Below, in pieces: positions 33,785-44,247 of a stretch of DNA of 64,000 nt. Positions within the stretch are counted from its first letter, which is position 1, and every line of letters begins with the position of its first letter. The stretch is from Cupriavidus taiwanensis (lineage in GTDB: Bacteria; Pseudomonadota; Gammaproteobacteria; Burkholderiales; Burkholderiaceae): assembly GCF_900250115.1 (NCBI RefSeq), contig NZ_LT984803.1, positions 1,577,583 through 1,641,582 of the forward strand. The letters are read 5' to 3'. A program made the position numbers and the translations under genes. The notes under the pieces were generated by a model, which saw only the letters and a list, made by a program, of their open reading frames with translations, was not told the DNA's origin and ran no database searches.

Positions 33785-35029
33785 ATGGACGGACCACGGA
33801 GCGGACCACGTGACAGCGGCAATCCCGGTGCGGGCCCGGCAGCCCTCGCGGCCGAACGGCGCGGCGGCGGGCGGGCGTGGCTGCTGGCGGGCCTGCTCGG
33901 GGTCGGGCTCGCGGCCGGCCTGGGCGGCAGCTACTGGTATCTGCAGGAGCGGACCGCGGCCGCGCCAGCGATTGTCGTCGGCGATGGCAAGAACGGTCCG
34001 GCCGGCATGGTGCGCGTGCCCGGCGGCGAGTTCCTGATGGGCAGCGACAGCAAGCTGGCACAGCCCAATGAAAAGCCGGCACACAAGGTGCGCGTGCATG
34101 CGTTCTGGATGGACCAGCACCACGTCACCAACGCGGAATTCCGCAGGTTCGTCGAAGCCACCGGCTATGTCACCACCGCCGAGCGCGCGCCCGACTGGGA
34201 AACGCTGCGCGTGCAGCTGCCGCCCGGCACGCCGCGCCCGCCCGACAGCGCCATGGTCGCGGGCGGCATGGTCTTCGTCGGCACGCCGCGCCCCGTGCCG
34301 CTGCAAGACTATTCGCGCTGGTGGCGCTATGTGCCCGGCGCCGACTGGCGCCATCCGACCGGCCCCGGCAGCTCGATCGAAGGCAAGGATAACCACCCGG
34401 TGGTGCAGGTCTCGTACGAAGACGCACAGGCCTATGCCAGGTGGGCCGGCAAGCGGCTGCCGACCGAGGCGGAATGGGAGTTCGCCGCGCGCGGCGGGCT
34501 GGAGCAGGCGACCTATGCCTGGGGCGAACGGTTTGCGCCGGACGGCAGGCAGATGGCCAATGTCTGGCAGGGCCAGCAGCACCAGCCCTTCCCGGTGGTC
34601 AGCCCCAAGGCCGGCGGCGCGCTCGGCACCAGCCCGGTCGGCACCTTTCCGCCCAACGGCTACGGCCTCGCCGACATGACCGGCAACGCCTGGCAGTGGG
34701 TCGCGGACTGGTACCGGGCCGACCAGTTCCGGCGCGAAGCCGGCAAGGCGCAGCCGATCCGGAACCCGCTGGGCCCGCTGGCGTCCTGGGACCCGTCCGA
34801 GCCGGGGGTGCCGGTCAACGCGCCCAAGCGCGTCACGCGCGGCGGCTCGTTCCTGTGCAACGAGGATTTCTGCCTGAGCTACCGCCCCAGCGCACGGCGC
34901 GGCACCGACCCCTTCAACAGCATGTCGCACCTCGGCTTCCGCCTGGTGATGGACGAGGGCCGCTGGGCTGAAATGCAGCGGCGGCCAGCGGTGGCAATGG
35001 CCGCACCGACCAGCCCGGCCGCGCGCTAA
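33785..35029 (+). CDS. Membrane-anchored formylglycine-generating enzyme (sulfatase activator)
   Basis: The 414-residue protein has an N-terminal membrane anchor (about residues 31-53) and an FGE domain (about residues 73-392). The two active-site cysteines that bind copper in FGE are both present, Cys358 and Cys363, in GGSFLCNEDFCLSYRPSARR, with the family's exact spacing. FGE converts the sulfatase active-site Cys into formylglycine. The sulfatase encoded at 36214 has a matching Cys motif, so it is the obvious client. The anchor places the catalytic domain in the periplasm unless the topology is inverted. Confidence 0.9.
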   Translation: MDGPRSGPRDSGNPGAGPAALAAERRGGGRAWLLAGLLGVGLAAGLGGSYWYLQERTAAAPAIVVGDGKNGPAGMVRVPGGEFLMGSDSKLAQPNEKPAHKVRVHAFWMDQHHVTNAEFRRFVEATGYVTTAERAPDWETLRVQLPPGTPRPPDSAMVAGGMVFVGTPRPVPLQDYSRWWRYVPGADWRHPTGPGSSIEGKDNHPVVQVSYEDAQAYARWAGKRLPTEAEWEFAARGGLEQATYAWGERFAPDGRQMANVWQGQQHQPFPVVSPKAGGALGTSPVGTFPPNGYGLADMTGNAWQWVADWYRADQFRREAGKAQPIRNPLGPLASWDPSEPGVPVNAPKRVTRGGSFLCNEDFCLSYRPSARRGTDPFNSMSHLGFRLVMDEGRWAEMQRRPAVAMAAPTSPAAR

Positions 35030-35085
35030 CGCCGCGCGCGGCATGTTTCTTTCCAGCAGGGCAACACGCGACAGGAGCGAGCAAC

Positions 35086-36159
35086 ATGACCATGGCAGCG
35101 CCTCCCGCAATCCTTGCCGGCCACACACGCAAGGCCCTCGCCGCGCTGGCGCTGGCCGGCCTGGCGCTGGCCGGCTGCTCGACCCCCGCCACCGCGCCGG
35201 CTGCGCCGGATGCGGCCGCGCAGTCGGTGCAGGACACGGCAGCGGCGCTGCCATCGTGGCGCGACGGTGCGGCCCGGCAGGCGTTGCTGAAGTTCGTTGC
35301 CGACGTGACGCGGCCCGGCTCGCCCGGCTTCGTGCCGCCCGAGGAGCGCGTGGCCGTGTTCGACAACGACGGCACGCTGTGGAGCGAGCAGCCGCTGTAC
35401 TTCCAGTTCTTCTTCCTGCTCGACCAGGTCCGCGCCGCGGCGCCGCAGCACCCGGAGTGGCGCAGCAACCCGGCCTTCAAGGCGCTGATGGCCAACGACA
35501 TGCAGGGCCTGATGCGCAACGAGAAGCAACTGGCGGCGCTGGTCGCCAAGGCCAACAGCGGCATGACCGTGGACGAGTACGACCGCACCATCCGCGACTG
35601 GCTGGCGAAATCCCGGCATCCCAGGTTCAACCGGCCGTACACCGAACTGGTGTACCAGCCGCAGCTGGAATTGCTGTCCTACCTGCGCGCCAATGGCTTC
35701 AAGACCTACATCGTCTCGGGCGGCACCATCGATTTCATGCGGCCGTGGAGCCAGGCCATCTACGGCATCCCGCCCGAACAGGTGATCGGCTCCTCGCAGG
35801 CGGTGCGCTACCAGGCGCGCGACGGCAAGCCGGTGCTGGTGCGCGACCCCAAGCTGGACTTCATCGATGACGGACCGGGCAAGCCGGTCGGCATCTACCG
35901 CCATATCGGCCGCCGGCCGATCCTCGCCGTGGGCAATTCCGACGGCGACCTGCAGATGCTGGAGTACACCACGGGCGGCGACGGCCCGCGCCTGGCGGTG
36001 CTGGTGCATCACGACGATGCCGAGCGCGAGTTCGCCTATGACCGCCAGTCCAAGGTGGGCAAGCTCGACAAGGCCCTCGACGCGGCCCGCGCCAGGGGCT
36101 GGACGGTGGTCAGCATGAAGCGGGACTGGCAGCAGGTCTATCCGGCCGGCAAGCCATGA
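35086..36159 (+). CDS. HAD-superfamily phosphatase lipoprotein
   Basis: The 357-residue protein is a lipoprotein (ALAGC, acylated Cys31) with a haloacid-dehalogenase hydrolase domain. HAD motifs are clear: nucleophile Asp in VAVFDNDGTLW, motif II in TYIVSGGTIDFM and motif IV in LAVGNSDGDLQML. It should hydrolyse a phosphate ester in the envelope; the substrate is unknown. It sits between the FGE and sulfatase genes (56 bp after the former) and may act on the same class of phospho- or sulfo-compounds. Confidence 0.88.
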   Translation: MTMAAPPAILAGHTRKALAALALAGLALAGCSTPATAPAAPDAAAQSVQDTAAALPSWRDGAARQALLKFVADVTRPGSPGFVPPEERVAVFDNDGTLWSEQPLYFQFFFLLDQVRAAAPQHPEWRSNPAFKALMANDMQGLMRNEKQLAALVAKANSGMTVDEYDRTIRDWLAKSRHPRFNRPYTELVYQPQLELLSYLRANGFKTYIVSGGTIDFMRPWSQAIYGIPPEQVIGSSQAVRYQARDGKPVLVRDPKLDFIDDGPGKPVGIYRHIGRRPILAVGNSDGDLQMLEYTTGGDGPRLAVLVHHDDAEREFAYDRQSKVGKLDKALDAARARGWTVVSMKRDWQQVYPAGKP

Positions 36160-36213
36160 CCACACGTAGCAGCAGCAAACCGACCGTAACGGGTCAATGA
36201 ACGGAGGCGGGAC

Positions 36214-37971
36214 ATGCTCAGAGTTGAAGAACGCATGGTCAGAGGGCGGAGTTCCAGGCTGGCGATGCTGGCCGTGGCTGCCGTGGTGGTCGCGGTGACC
36301 GGCTGCGACAAGAAGGAAACCCCGCCCAAGGCGCAGCAGCCGGCGGCGCAGGCGCCCGCCACGGCGCCGGCACCGGCCGCGGCCGCGCCGGCACCCGGCA
36401 GGGAGAATCCCCCGGTCGCCACCAGCGCACCGGTTGCGGCGGCATCCGCGCCGGCGCTGGCGGCCCCGGCGACGTCCGGCAAGAAGCCGAACATCCTGGT
36501 TATTTTCGGCGACGACGTCGGCCAGACCAACATCAGCGCCTACAGCCACGGCGTGGTGGGCTACCGGACCCCGAATATCGACCGCATCGCCCAGGAAGGG
36601 ATGCTCTTCACCGACTACTACGGCGAAAACAGCTGCACCGCCGGCCGCTCCACCTTCATTACCGGTGAGGTCGGGCTGCGCACGGGCCTGCTGAAGGTCG
36701 GCGTGCCGGGTGCGCCGGTGGGCCTGCAGGCGCAAAACGTGACCATTGCCCAGGCGCTGAAGCCGCTCGGCTATGCCACCGGCCAGTTCGGCAAGAACCA
36801 CCTGGGCGACCGCAACGAGTACCTGCCCACCGCACATGGCTTTGACGAGTTCTTCGGCAACCTCTATCACCTGAATGCGGAAGAGGAACCCGAGCGGCCG
36901 TACTACCCGAAGAACGACCAGGCCTGGGTCAAGGCCAACGCACCGCGCGGTGTGATCCGCTCCTTTGCCGACGGCAAGGTGGAAGACACCGGGCCGCTGA
37001 ACCGCAAGCGCATGGAGACCATCGATGACGAGACCACGGCGGCGGCGATCGGCTTCATGGACAAGCAGGTGAAGGCCGACAAGCCGTTCTTCGTGTGGAT
37101 GAATACCACGCGCATGCACGTGTTCACCCACGTGCGCGAGTCGATGCGAGGGCAGAGCGGCATGCCCGGCAACGAGTATGCCGACGGCATGATCGAGCAC
37201 GATGGCCACGTCGGCAAGCTGCTCAAGGCGCTCGACGACCTGAAGGTGGCCGACAACACCATCGTGATCTACAGCACGGACAACGGCCCCAACCAGTTCA
37301 GCTGGCCCGATGCCGCGACCACGCCGTTCCGCAGCGAGAAGGACACCAACTGGGAAGGCGCGTTCCGGGTGCCGGCCATCATCCGCTGGCCGGGCCGCAT
37401 CAAGCCCAACACCGTGTCCACCACGATGATCTCCGGGCTCGACTGGTTCCCGACGCTGCTGGCCGCGGCCGGCGATTCCGATATCAAGGAGCGCCTGCTC
37501 AAGGGCGCCAGCATCGGCGGCAAATCGTTCAAGGTGCATCTGGACGGCTACAACTTCATGCCCTACCTGACCGGGCAGACCAATACCGGGCCGCGCCAGG
37601 ATTTCTTCTACTTCAACGATGACGGCGTGCTGGTGGCGATGCGCCACAACGACTGGAAGTTCGTGTTCTGCGAGCAGCGCCAGCCGGGCGGTTTCCAGGT
37701 CTGGGCGAACCCGTTCACCTGCCTGCGCGTGCCCAAGGCGTTCAACCTGCGCATGGATCCGTATGAGCGCGCGGATGTGGTCTCCGACCAGTACTACGAC
37801 TGGACCGCGAAGAACGCGTACATGATCAGTTATGCGTCCTCCCGCGTGGCACCGTTCCTGCAGAGCTTCAAGGACTATCCGCCCAGCCAGCGTCCGGCGA
37901 GCTTCACCATCGACCAGATGACCGAGGCGGTGATGTCGTCGCTCGACAAGGGCGCGGCCGGCGCCAAGTAG
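36214..37971 (+). CDS. Arylsulfatase lipoprotein (Cys-type sulfatase)
   Basis: The 585-residue protein has a lipoprotein signal (AVTGC, Cys31), an Ala/Pro-rich linker to about residue 90, and a type-I sulfatase domain. The formylglycine motif C-x-A-x-R occurs as CTAGR at residues 141-145 and the calcium-binding GDDVG at 99-103; other active-site segments include GKNHLGD and STDNGPNQ. It should hydrolyse a sulfate ester in the periplasm or at the outer membrane. As a Cys-type enzyme it needs FGE activation, and the FGE gene is two genes upstream. A second ATG lies at 36235. Confidence 0.93.
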   Translation: MLRVEERMVRGRSSRLAMLAVAAVVVAVTGCDKKETPPKAQQPAAQAPATAPAPAAAAPAPGRENPPVATSAPVAAASAPALAAPATSGKKPNILVIFGDDVGQTNISAYSHGVVGYRTPNIDRIAQEGMLFTDYYGENSCTAGRSTFITGEVGLRTGLLKVGVPGAPVGLQAQNVTIAQALKPLGYATGQFGKNHLGDRNEYLPTAHGFDEFFGNLYHLNAEEEPERPYYPKNDQAWVKANAPRGVIRSFADGKVEDTGPLNRKRMETIDDETTAAAIGFMDKQVKADKPFFVWMNTTRMHVFTHVRESMRGQSGMPGNEYADGMIEHDGHVGKLLKALDDLKVADNTIVIYSTDNGPNQFSWPDAATTPFRSEKDTNWEGAFRVPAIIRWPGRIKPNTVSTTMISGLDWFPTLLAAAGDSDIKERLLKGASIGGKSFKVHLDGYNFMPYLTGQTNTGPRQDFFYFNDDGVLVAMRHNDWKFVFCEQRQPGGFQVWANPFTCLRVPKAFNLRMDPYERADVVSDQYYDWTAKNAYMISYASSRVAPFLQSFKDYPPSQRPASFTIDQMTEAVMSSLDKGAAGAK

Positions 37972-38039
37972 CCGCCGGCGTGACCGGCCAGCCGGCTCCA
38001 GCTGCAGGGCTGGCTGGCCCATTCGACAGGGGTCGCACC

Positions 38040-40654
38040 ATGGTAGAAGCGCGCGCCGGCGCAAGCTCCGGCAACGATAAGGTGCGGAACGCGACGGCCA
38101 CCAACGGGCAGGGCGCCCTGGCCGCGCTGGCGCCTGCCCTGCTGCTCTTTGCCTCGGGCGCCGCGGGGCTGGTGTTCCAGGTGCTCTGGATCAGGCAGCT
38201 GGCGCTGGTGGTGGGCGTCGAGGTGCACGCCGTCACCACGGCGGTGAGCGCGTTCTTCGGCGGCCTGGCGCTGGGCGGCTGGCTGTTCGGCCGCATCGCC
38301 GACCGCCATGGTGATCCGCTCAGGCTGTATGCGTGGCTGGAAATCGCGGTGCTGGTGCTGGGCCTCGGCGCGACACTGGCACTGGCGCGGGCCGCCGCGC
38401 CGTTTGCCTGGCTGGAGGCTCGGGCGGGCCTGCTGGCGTGGGCGTTGCCGATGGTGCTGGTGATGCTGCCGGCGGCCGCCATGGGCGGCACGCTGCCAGT
38501 GCTGATGCGCGTGCTGGGGTCGCGCCCCGGCCGCGTCGGCACGCACGGCGGACGGCTCTACGCCGCCAACACCGCCGGCGCGATCGCCGGCACGCTGCTG
38601 GCCGGCTTTGTGCTGGTGCCCGGGCTTGGCGTCCTCGGCAGCGCCATTGCGGCGGGCGTGCTCAGCGGCGTCGCGGCGCTGGGCGCCTGGCTGCTGGCGC
38701 GGCGCGCAAGGCGTCCGTCCGCTGCCATCGGCGCCGACGCGGAGCGCGCTGCCGCCGACGCTGCCGAGGCTGCTGACACTGCCGCCGGCGATGTCGCCAA
38801 CGGCCGGCTCGCATTGCTGCTGTATGCCGCCGCCGGCGGCATTGCGCTGGGCTACGAGGTGGTCTGGTCGCAGGCCATCGTGCAGTTCCTCAGCACGCGC
38901 ACCTTCGCCTTCACCGTGGTGCTGGCGACCTACCTGGCCGGGCTGGCCAGCGGCAGCGCGCTGGCCGCGCGCCATGCCGACCGCGTGCGCGACCCGTGGG
39001 GCGCCTTCGGGCTGCTGGTGGCGGCGGCCGGGCTGGTGGCATTGCTGGAATTCGTGCTGCTGGGCGAATGGCTGCTGCACGCGCAGGGCAGCCTCTCGGC
39101 CTGGATCCAGGGCCTCACCGCGAGCCCGCTGCTGGCGGCCTGCGCGCGCTTTGCGCTGGCGGCGCTGACGGTGGTGTTCGTGCCGACGCTGCTGCTGGGC
39201 GCGGCGTTTCCGTTCGTGCTGCGCGTCAGTGTCGACAGCCGGCGCATCGGCGCGGGCGTGGGCAGCGTGGTCGCGCTCAACACGCTCGGCGGCATCGCCG
39301 GCACGGTGCTGGCCGGCTTTGTGCTGGTGCCGTACCTGGGACTGGTGCGCACGCTGTCGCTGCTGGCGGTTGCGGCGGCGGTGGTCGGCGTGGTGGCGGT
39401 GGCGCTCGGCAGCGGCGTGCGGCCCGCGGCGCGCTGGGCGGTGCCGATGCTGGGCGTGCTGGCGGTGATCGCCGCCGCGCTGGCGCCGCCGGATCGCCTC
39501 GCCATGCTGCTGGCGCGGGCGCGCGGCGGCGAACTGGTGTTCTACGAGGAAGGGCGCGGCGCCACCGTGGCGGTGGTCGAGCAGGGCTCCGCCACCAACC
39601 GCTTCCGCCGCCTCTATATCCAGGGCGTGTCCAATTCCGGCGATGCCATGACGTCGCAGCGCTATATGCGGCTGCAGGCGCTGCTGCCGCTGATCGTGCA
39701 CAACGGCGCCCCGAAGTCGGCGCTGGTGATCGGCCTGGGCACCGGCATCACGGCGGGCGCGACGCTGGCGTGGCCGGGGCTGGAGCGGCGCGTGGTGGCG
39801 GAGTTGCTGCCGCCGGTGGCGCGCGCGGTGCCCAGCTTCAAGGGGAATTTCGGCGTCGCCACCGACCCGCGCGTCGAGATCCGCCTGCGCGACGGCCGCC
39901 GCGAGCTGCTGCAGAGCCCGCAGCGGTACGACCTGGTCACGCTGGAGCCACCGCCGCCATCGGCCGCCGGCGTGGCCAACCTGTATTCGACCGACTTCTA
40001 CCGGCTCGCGGCAACGCGGCTGCAGCCCGGCGGGCTGGTGGCGCAGTGGCTGCCACTGCCGACGCAGAACGATGCCGATACGCGCATGCTGGTGCGCAGC
40101 TTCCTCGACGTGTTCCCGCACGCCTCGCTGTGGACCACCGAGCTGCACGAGATGCTGCTGGTCGGTTCGATGTCGCCGCTGGCGCTGGATCTGGCGCAGG
40201 TCCGCGCGCGCTTTGCGCAGCCCGAGGTCGCGGCGGCGCTGCAGGCGGTCGGCGTGCGCTCGGCGGCGGCGCTGCTGGCCACCTGGGTCACCGACCGCAC
40301 CGGGCTGGACTGGTATGCGGCCGACGCCCCGGCCGTGACCGACGACCGCCCGCGCATCGAATACGCCGGCTGGGTCCGCCCGGATGCCTTCCCGGAATCG
40401 CTGTCCAGGCTGCTGTCGCTGCAAGGCGAACCGCCGCTGGCGGGCGCCGACGATGCCTTCTGGCGCGAACTGCGCCACGAGCGCGAGATCCTGCACACCT
40501 TCTACCGCGCCGGCCTCGACGCCTACCGCGGCGACCGCGAGGCCTGGGCCAGCCATATCACGCAGGCCCTGCGCGCCGATCCCGACAATCCTTACTATGC
40601 GTGGTTCGTCGGCGGCCAGGCCCGCCGCGCCCCGGCCGCGCCAAGGAACGCCCC

Positions 40655-40658
<4 letters not shown>
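38040..40658 (+). CDS. Membrane protein with spermidine-synthase-like domain
   Basis: The 872-residue protein has about 12-14 membrane helices (residues 25-480) and a C-terminal SpeE/SAM-methyltransferase-like domain (about residues 500-750). The nucleotide-binding loop reads LVIGLGTGITAG. The segment where polyamine synthases carry catalytic Asp reads DLVTLEPPPPSAAGVANLYS, with Glu-Pro instead, so classical aminopropyl transfer is doubtful. ATG 38040 was preferred over a GTG at 37980. The end overlaps moxR by 4 bp. Its role with the sulfatase and MoxR genes is unknown. Confidence 0.82.
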
Positions 40659-41629
<971 letters not shown>

Positions 41630-41649
41630 AAGATCCGCGAGGTCATCCC

Positions 41650-42672
41650 ATGCGCCTGCCATTCCGCGCCCTTGCCCGCGCCGCCCCGGCGGCGGCGCAC
41701 GCGCCGTCTTCGCAGGCCCCGGCCGGTGTCAGCGTCGACGCCGCGGCGCTGGCCCGGCTGGAGCTGGCCGCGCGCGATTTCCATTTCCTGCCGCGCCAGC
41801 CCGTGCACAGCGTGCTGGCGGGGCGCCATGCCTCGCGCGTGCGCGGGCGCGGGCTGACCTTCGAGGAACTGCGCCTGTACCTCCCCGGCGACGATATCCG
41901 CAGCATGGACTGGCGCGTGACCGCGCGCACCGGACGGCCCCATGTGCGCGTCTACACCGAGGAGAAGGACCGTCCGGTGCTGCTGGTGGTGGACCAGCGC
42001 ATCAACATGTTCTTCGGCAGCCGCCGCGCGATGAAATCGGTCAGCGCGGCCGAAGCGGCGGCGCTGGCGGCGTGGCGCGTGCTCGCCGAAGGCGACCGCG
42101 TCGGCGGCGTGGTGCTGGGCGACGACCGCATCGAAGCGTTTGCGCCGCGCCGCAGCCGCGACGCCGTGCAGCAGCTGCTGGGCGCCATCGCGCGCTTTAA
42201 CCAGGCCCTGCGCGCCGACGCGCCGGCGCGCCGCGCCGCGGGGCAACTGAACACGGCGCTGGAGCGCACCGCGCGCATGGCGCGCCACGATTGCCTGGTC
42301 ATCGTCATCAGCGACTTCGACGGCCATGATCGCCGCACCCGCGACCTGATGCTGGCGCTGGCGAGGCACAACGACGTGCTGACCATGCTGGTCCACGACC
42401 CGTTCCTGGGTGAGCTGCCGGGCTCGGGGCAGCTGGTGGTCAGCGACGGCGAGCTGCAGGTCGAGCTGGGCTTCGGCCACGCCGCCACGCGGCGCGGCAT
42501 CGCCGGATTTGCCGATGCCCGCGCCAGGGCGCTGCTGGACTGGCACCATGCCATGGGCGTGCCGCTGCTGCCGCTGTCCGCCGCCGAGGAAACCGCGCCG
42601 CAGTTGCGGCGGCTGCTGGGCCGGCCGCTGCAGCAGGCGCCGGTGCGGCAACGCGCGGGGGCGGCGCGATGA
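41650..42672 (+). CDS. DUF58 domain protein
   Basis: The 340-residue protein has the DUF58 signature RGRGLTFEELRLYLPGDDIRSMDWRVTARTG (split here at about residues 61-90) and a degenerate VWA-like fold (VLLVVDQRINMFFGS, VIVISDFDGHDRRTRD). DUF58 proteins nearly always follow moxR and are thought to link the ATPase to its membrane VWA partners. It starts 20 bp after moxR, and its stop overlaps the DUF4381 start by 4 bp. Confidence 0.92.
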   Translation: MRLPFRALARAAPAAAHAPSSQAPAGVSVDAAALARLELAARDFHFLPRQPVHSVLAGRHASRVRGRGLTFEELRLYLPGDDIRSMDWRVTARTGRPHVRVYTEEKDRPVLLVVDQRINMFFGSRRAMKSVSAAEAAALAAWRVLAEGDRVGGVVLGDDRIEAFAPRRSRDAVQQLLGAIARFNQALRADAPARRAAGQLNTALERTARMARHDCLVIVISDFDGHDRRTRDLMLALARHNDVLTMLVHDPFLGELPGSGQLVVSDGELQVELGFGHAATRRGIAGFADARARALLDWHHAMGVPLLPLSAAEETAPQLRRLLGRPLQQAPVRQRAGAAR

Positions 42673-43184
42673 GCCTGACCCACAGCGCCGCCCCGGCGAC
42701 CCTGGCCACGCTGGCCGACCTCGCCGTGCCGGCGCCGCCCTCATGGATGCCGCAGACCATCGGCTGGCCGATCGCCGGCGGCGTGCTGCTGCTGGCGCTG
42801 GCCTGGGCCGGCTGGCGCGCCTGGCGGCGCTACCGCGCCAACCGCTACCGGCGCGAAGCGCTGGCGGAACTGGCGGCACTGCCGCGGGACCCGGACCCGG
42901 CACAGCGCGCCGCGGCCTTGCGCGCGATGGCGGCGCTGCTCAAGCGCACCGCGCTGGCGGCGTGGCCGCGCGCACAGGTGGCGAGCCTGGCCGGCGGCGG
43001 CTGGGCCGAATTCCTGCGGGCGCATGCGGGACGGGCGCAGGATGTCGCGCCGCAGCTGGCCGCGCTGGTGCACGACGCCGAGTACCGCGGCGACGCCGCG
43101 CTGGCGCAATGGCCCGATACCCAGGTGCGCGCCGTGGCCGCGGCGTGCCGGCGCTGGATCGCGGAGCACCATGTACCAGTTTGA
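42669..43184 (+). CDS. DUF4381 membrane protein
   Basis: The 171-residue protein has one membrane helix (GWPIAGGVLLLALAWAGWRA, about residues 32-52) and a cytoplasmic helical domain with LKRTALAAWPRAQVASLAGG. DUF4381 proteins occur in MoxR–Bat operons and are presumed adaptors. The start overlaps DUF58 (ATGA), and the end overlaps the next gene by 14 bp. Confidence 0.88.
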   Translation: MSLTHSAAPATLATLADLAVPAPPSWMPQTIGWPIAGGVLLLALAWAGWRAWRRYRANRYRREALAELAALPRDPDPAQRAAALRAMAALLKRTALAAWPRAQVASLAGGGWAEFLRAHAGRAQDVAPQLAALVHDAEYRGDAALAQWPDTQVRAVAAACRRWIAEHHVPV

Positions 43185-44247
43185 ATATCCCTGGCTGTTC
43201 GCGCTGCTGCCGCTGCCCGTGCTGCTGTGGTGGTGGCTGCCGCCGTACCGCGAGGAAAGCCCGTCGGTGCGGCTGCCGTTCTTTGGCGAGGTTGCCAGTG
43301 CCGCCGGGCTGACGCCGGCCGCCGGTGCCGTGGTGCCGCGCCGCAACCGTCTGCAATGGGTGCTGGCGCCGCTGGCGTGGGCGCTGGTGGTGACGGCGCT
43401 GGCGCGGCCGCAGTACCTGGAGGCGCCGGTGCAGAAGGTGCAGCCCGCGCGCGACCTGCTGCTGGCGCTGGACCTGTCGCAGTCGATGGACACGCGCGAC
43501 TTCCGCGATCCGTCCGGCGCGCTGATCCCGCGCGTGCAGGCGGTGCGGCAGGTGGTCAGCAACTTCGTGGCGCGGCGCCCGGGCGACCGCATCGGCCTGG
43601 TCGTGTTCGGCGACGCCCCATACCCGCTGGCGCCGTTCACGCTGGACCACCAGCTGGTGCAGACACTGCTGGCCGACCTGCTGCCCGGCATGGCCGGACC
43701 GAGCACGGCGCTGGGCGACGCCATCGGGCTTGGCATCAAGATGTTCGCGCACAGCGAAGCGCCGCAGCGCGTGATGATCGTGCTCACCGACGGCAACGAC
43801 ACCGCCAGCCGGATGCCGCCCGAGCGCGCCGGCGGCATCGCGCGCGAACGCAAGGTGGTGGTGCATGCCATCGGCATCGGCGACCCCAACGCCGCGGGCG
43901 AGGACAAGGTCGACCTCGAGGTGCTGCAGCGGCTGGCGGCGCAGACCGACGGGCGCTATTTTTTCGGCGCCGACCAGGCTGGCCTGGAGGCCATCTACGC
44001 GACCCTCGACCGGATCACGCCGCAGCAGCAGAAGACGCTGTCGTGGCGGCCGCGGCGCGAGCTGTTCATGTGGCCGCTGGGCGCGGCGCTGGCGCTGGTG
44101 CTGGCGTACCAGCTGGTGATGTTCGGCTATTCGGCGTGGGTCGCGCGGCCGCGGCCGCCCCGGGCGAGCGTGGCCGAAGCGACGGAAGGGCCGGAACGGG
44201 CGGAGCGGCCAGGCGCAATGGCGGATGCCGCCGGGAGCGGGCGCTGA
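43171..44247 (+). CDS. VWA-domain membrane protein (BatA-like)
   Basis: The 358-residue protein has two N-terminal helices, a periplasmic von Willebrand A domain and a C-terminal helix near residues 290-320. The metal-ion-dependent adhesion site is intact: LLALDLSQSMDTRDF (D-x-S-x-S), Thr/Ser in GPSTALGDAIG, and Asp in VLTDGNDTA. It is the usual BatA position in the MoxR module. The ATG at 43171 lies inside the DUF4381 gene, and the stop (TGA) shares a base with the next start. Confidence 0.92.
   Translation: MYQFEYPWLFALLPLPVLLWWWLPPYREESPSVRLPFFGEVASAAGLTPAAGAVVPRRNRLQWVLAPLAWALVVTALARPQYLEAPVQKVQPARDLLLALDLSQSMDTRDFRDPSGALIPRVQAVRQVVSNFVARRPGDRIGLVVFGDAPYPLAPFTLDHQLVQTLLADLLPGMAGPSTALGDAIGLGIKMFAHSEAPQRVMIVLTDGNDTASRMPPERAGGIARERKVVVHAIGIGDPNAAGEDKVDLEVLQRLAAQTDGRYFFGADQAGLEAIYATLDRITPQQQKTLSWRPRRELFMWPLGAALALVLAYQLVMFGYSAWVARPRPPRASVAEATEGPERAERPGAMADAAGSGR

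Noticed and set aside
33785..35029. The FGE-fold protein as an EgtB or an inactive FGE-like protein
   Set aside because: Both active-site cysteines with the right spacing are present, the DinB domain is absent, and a Cys-type sulfatase lies two genes downstream.
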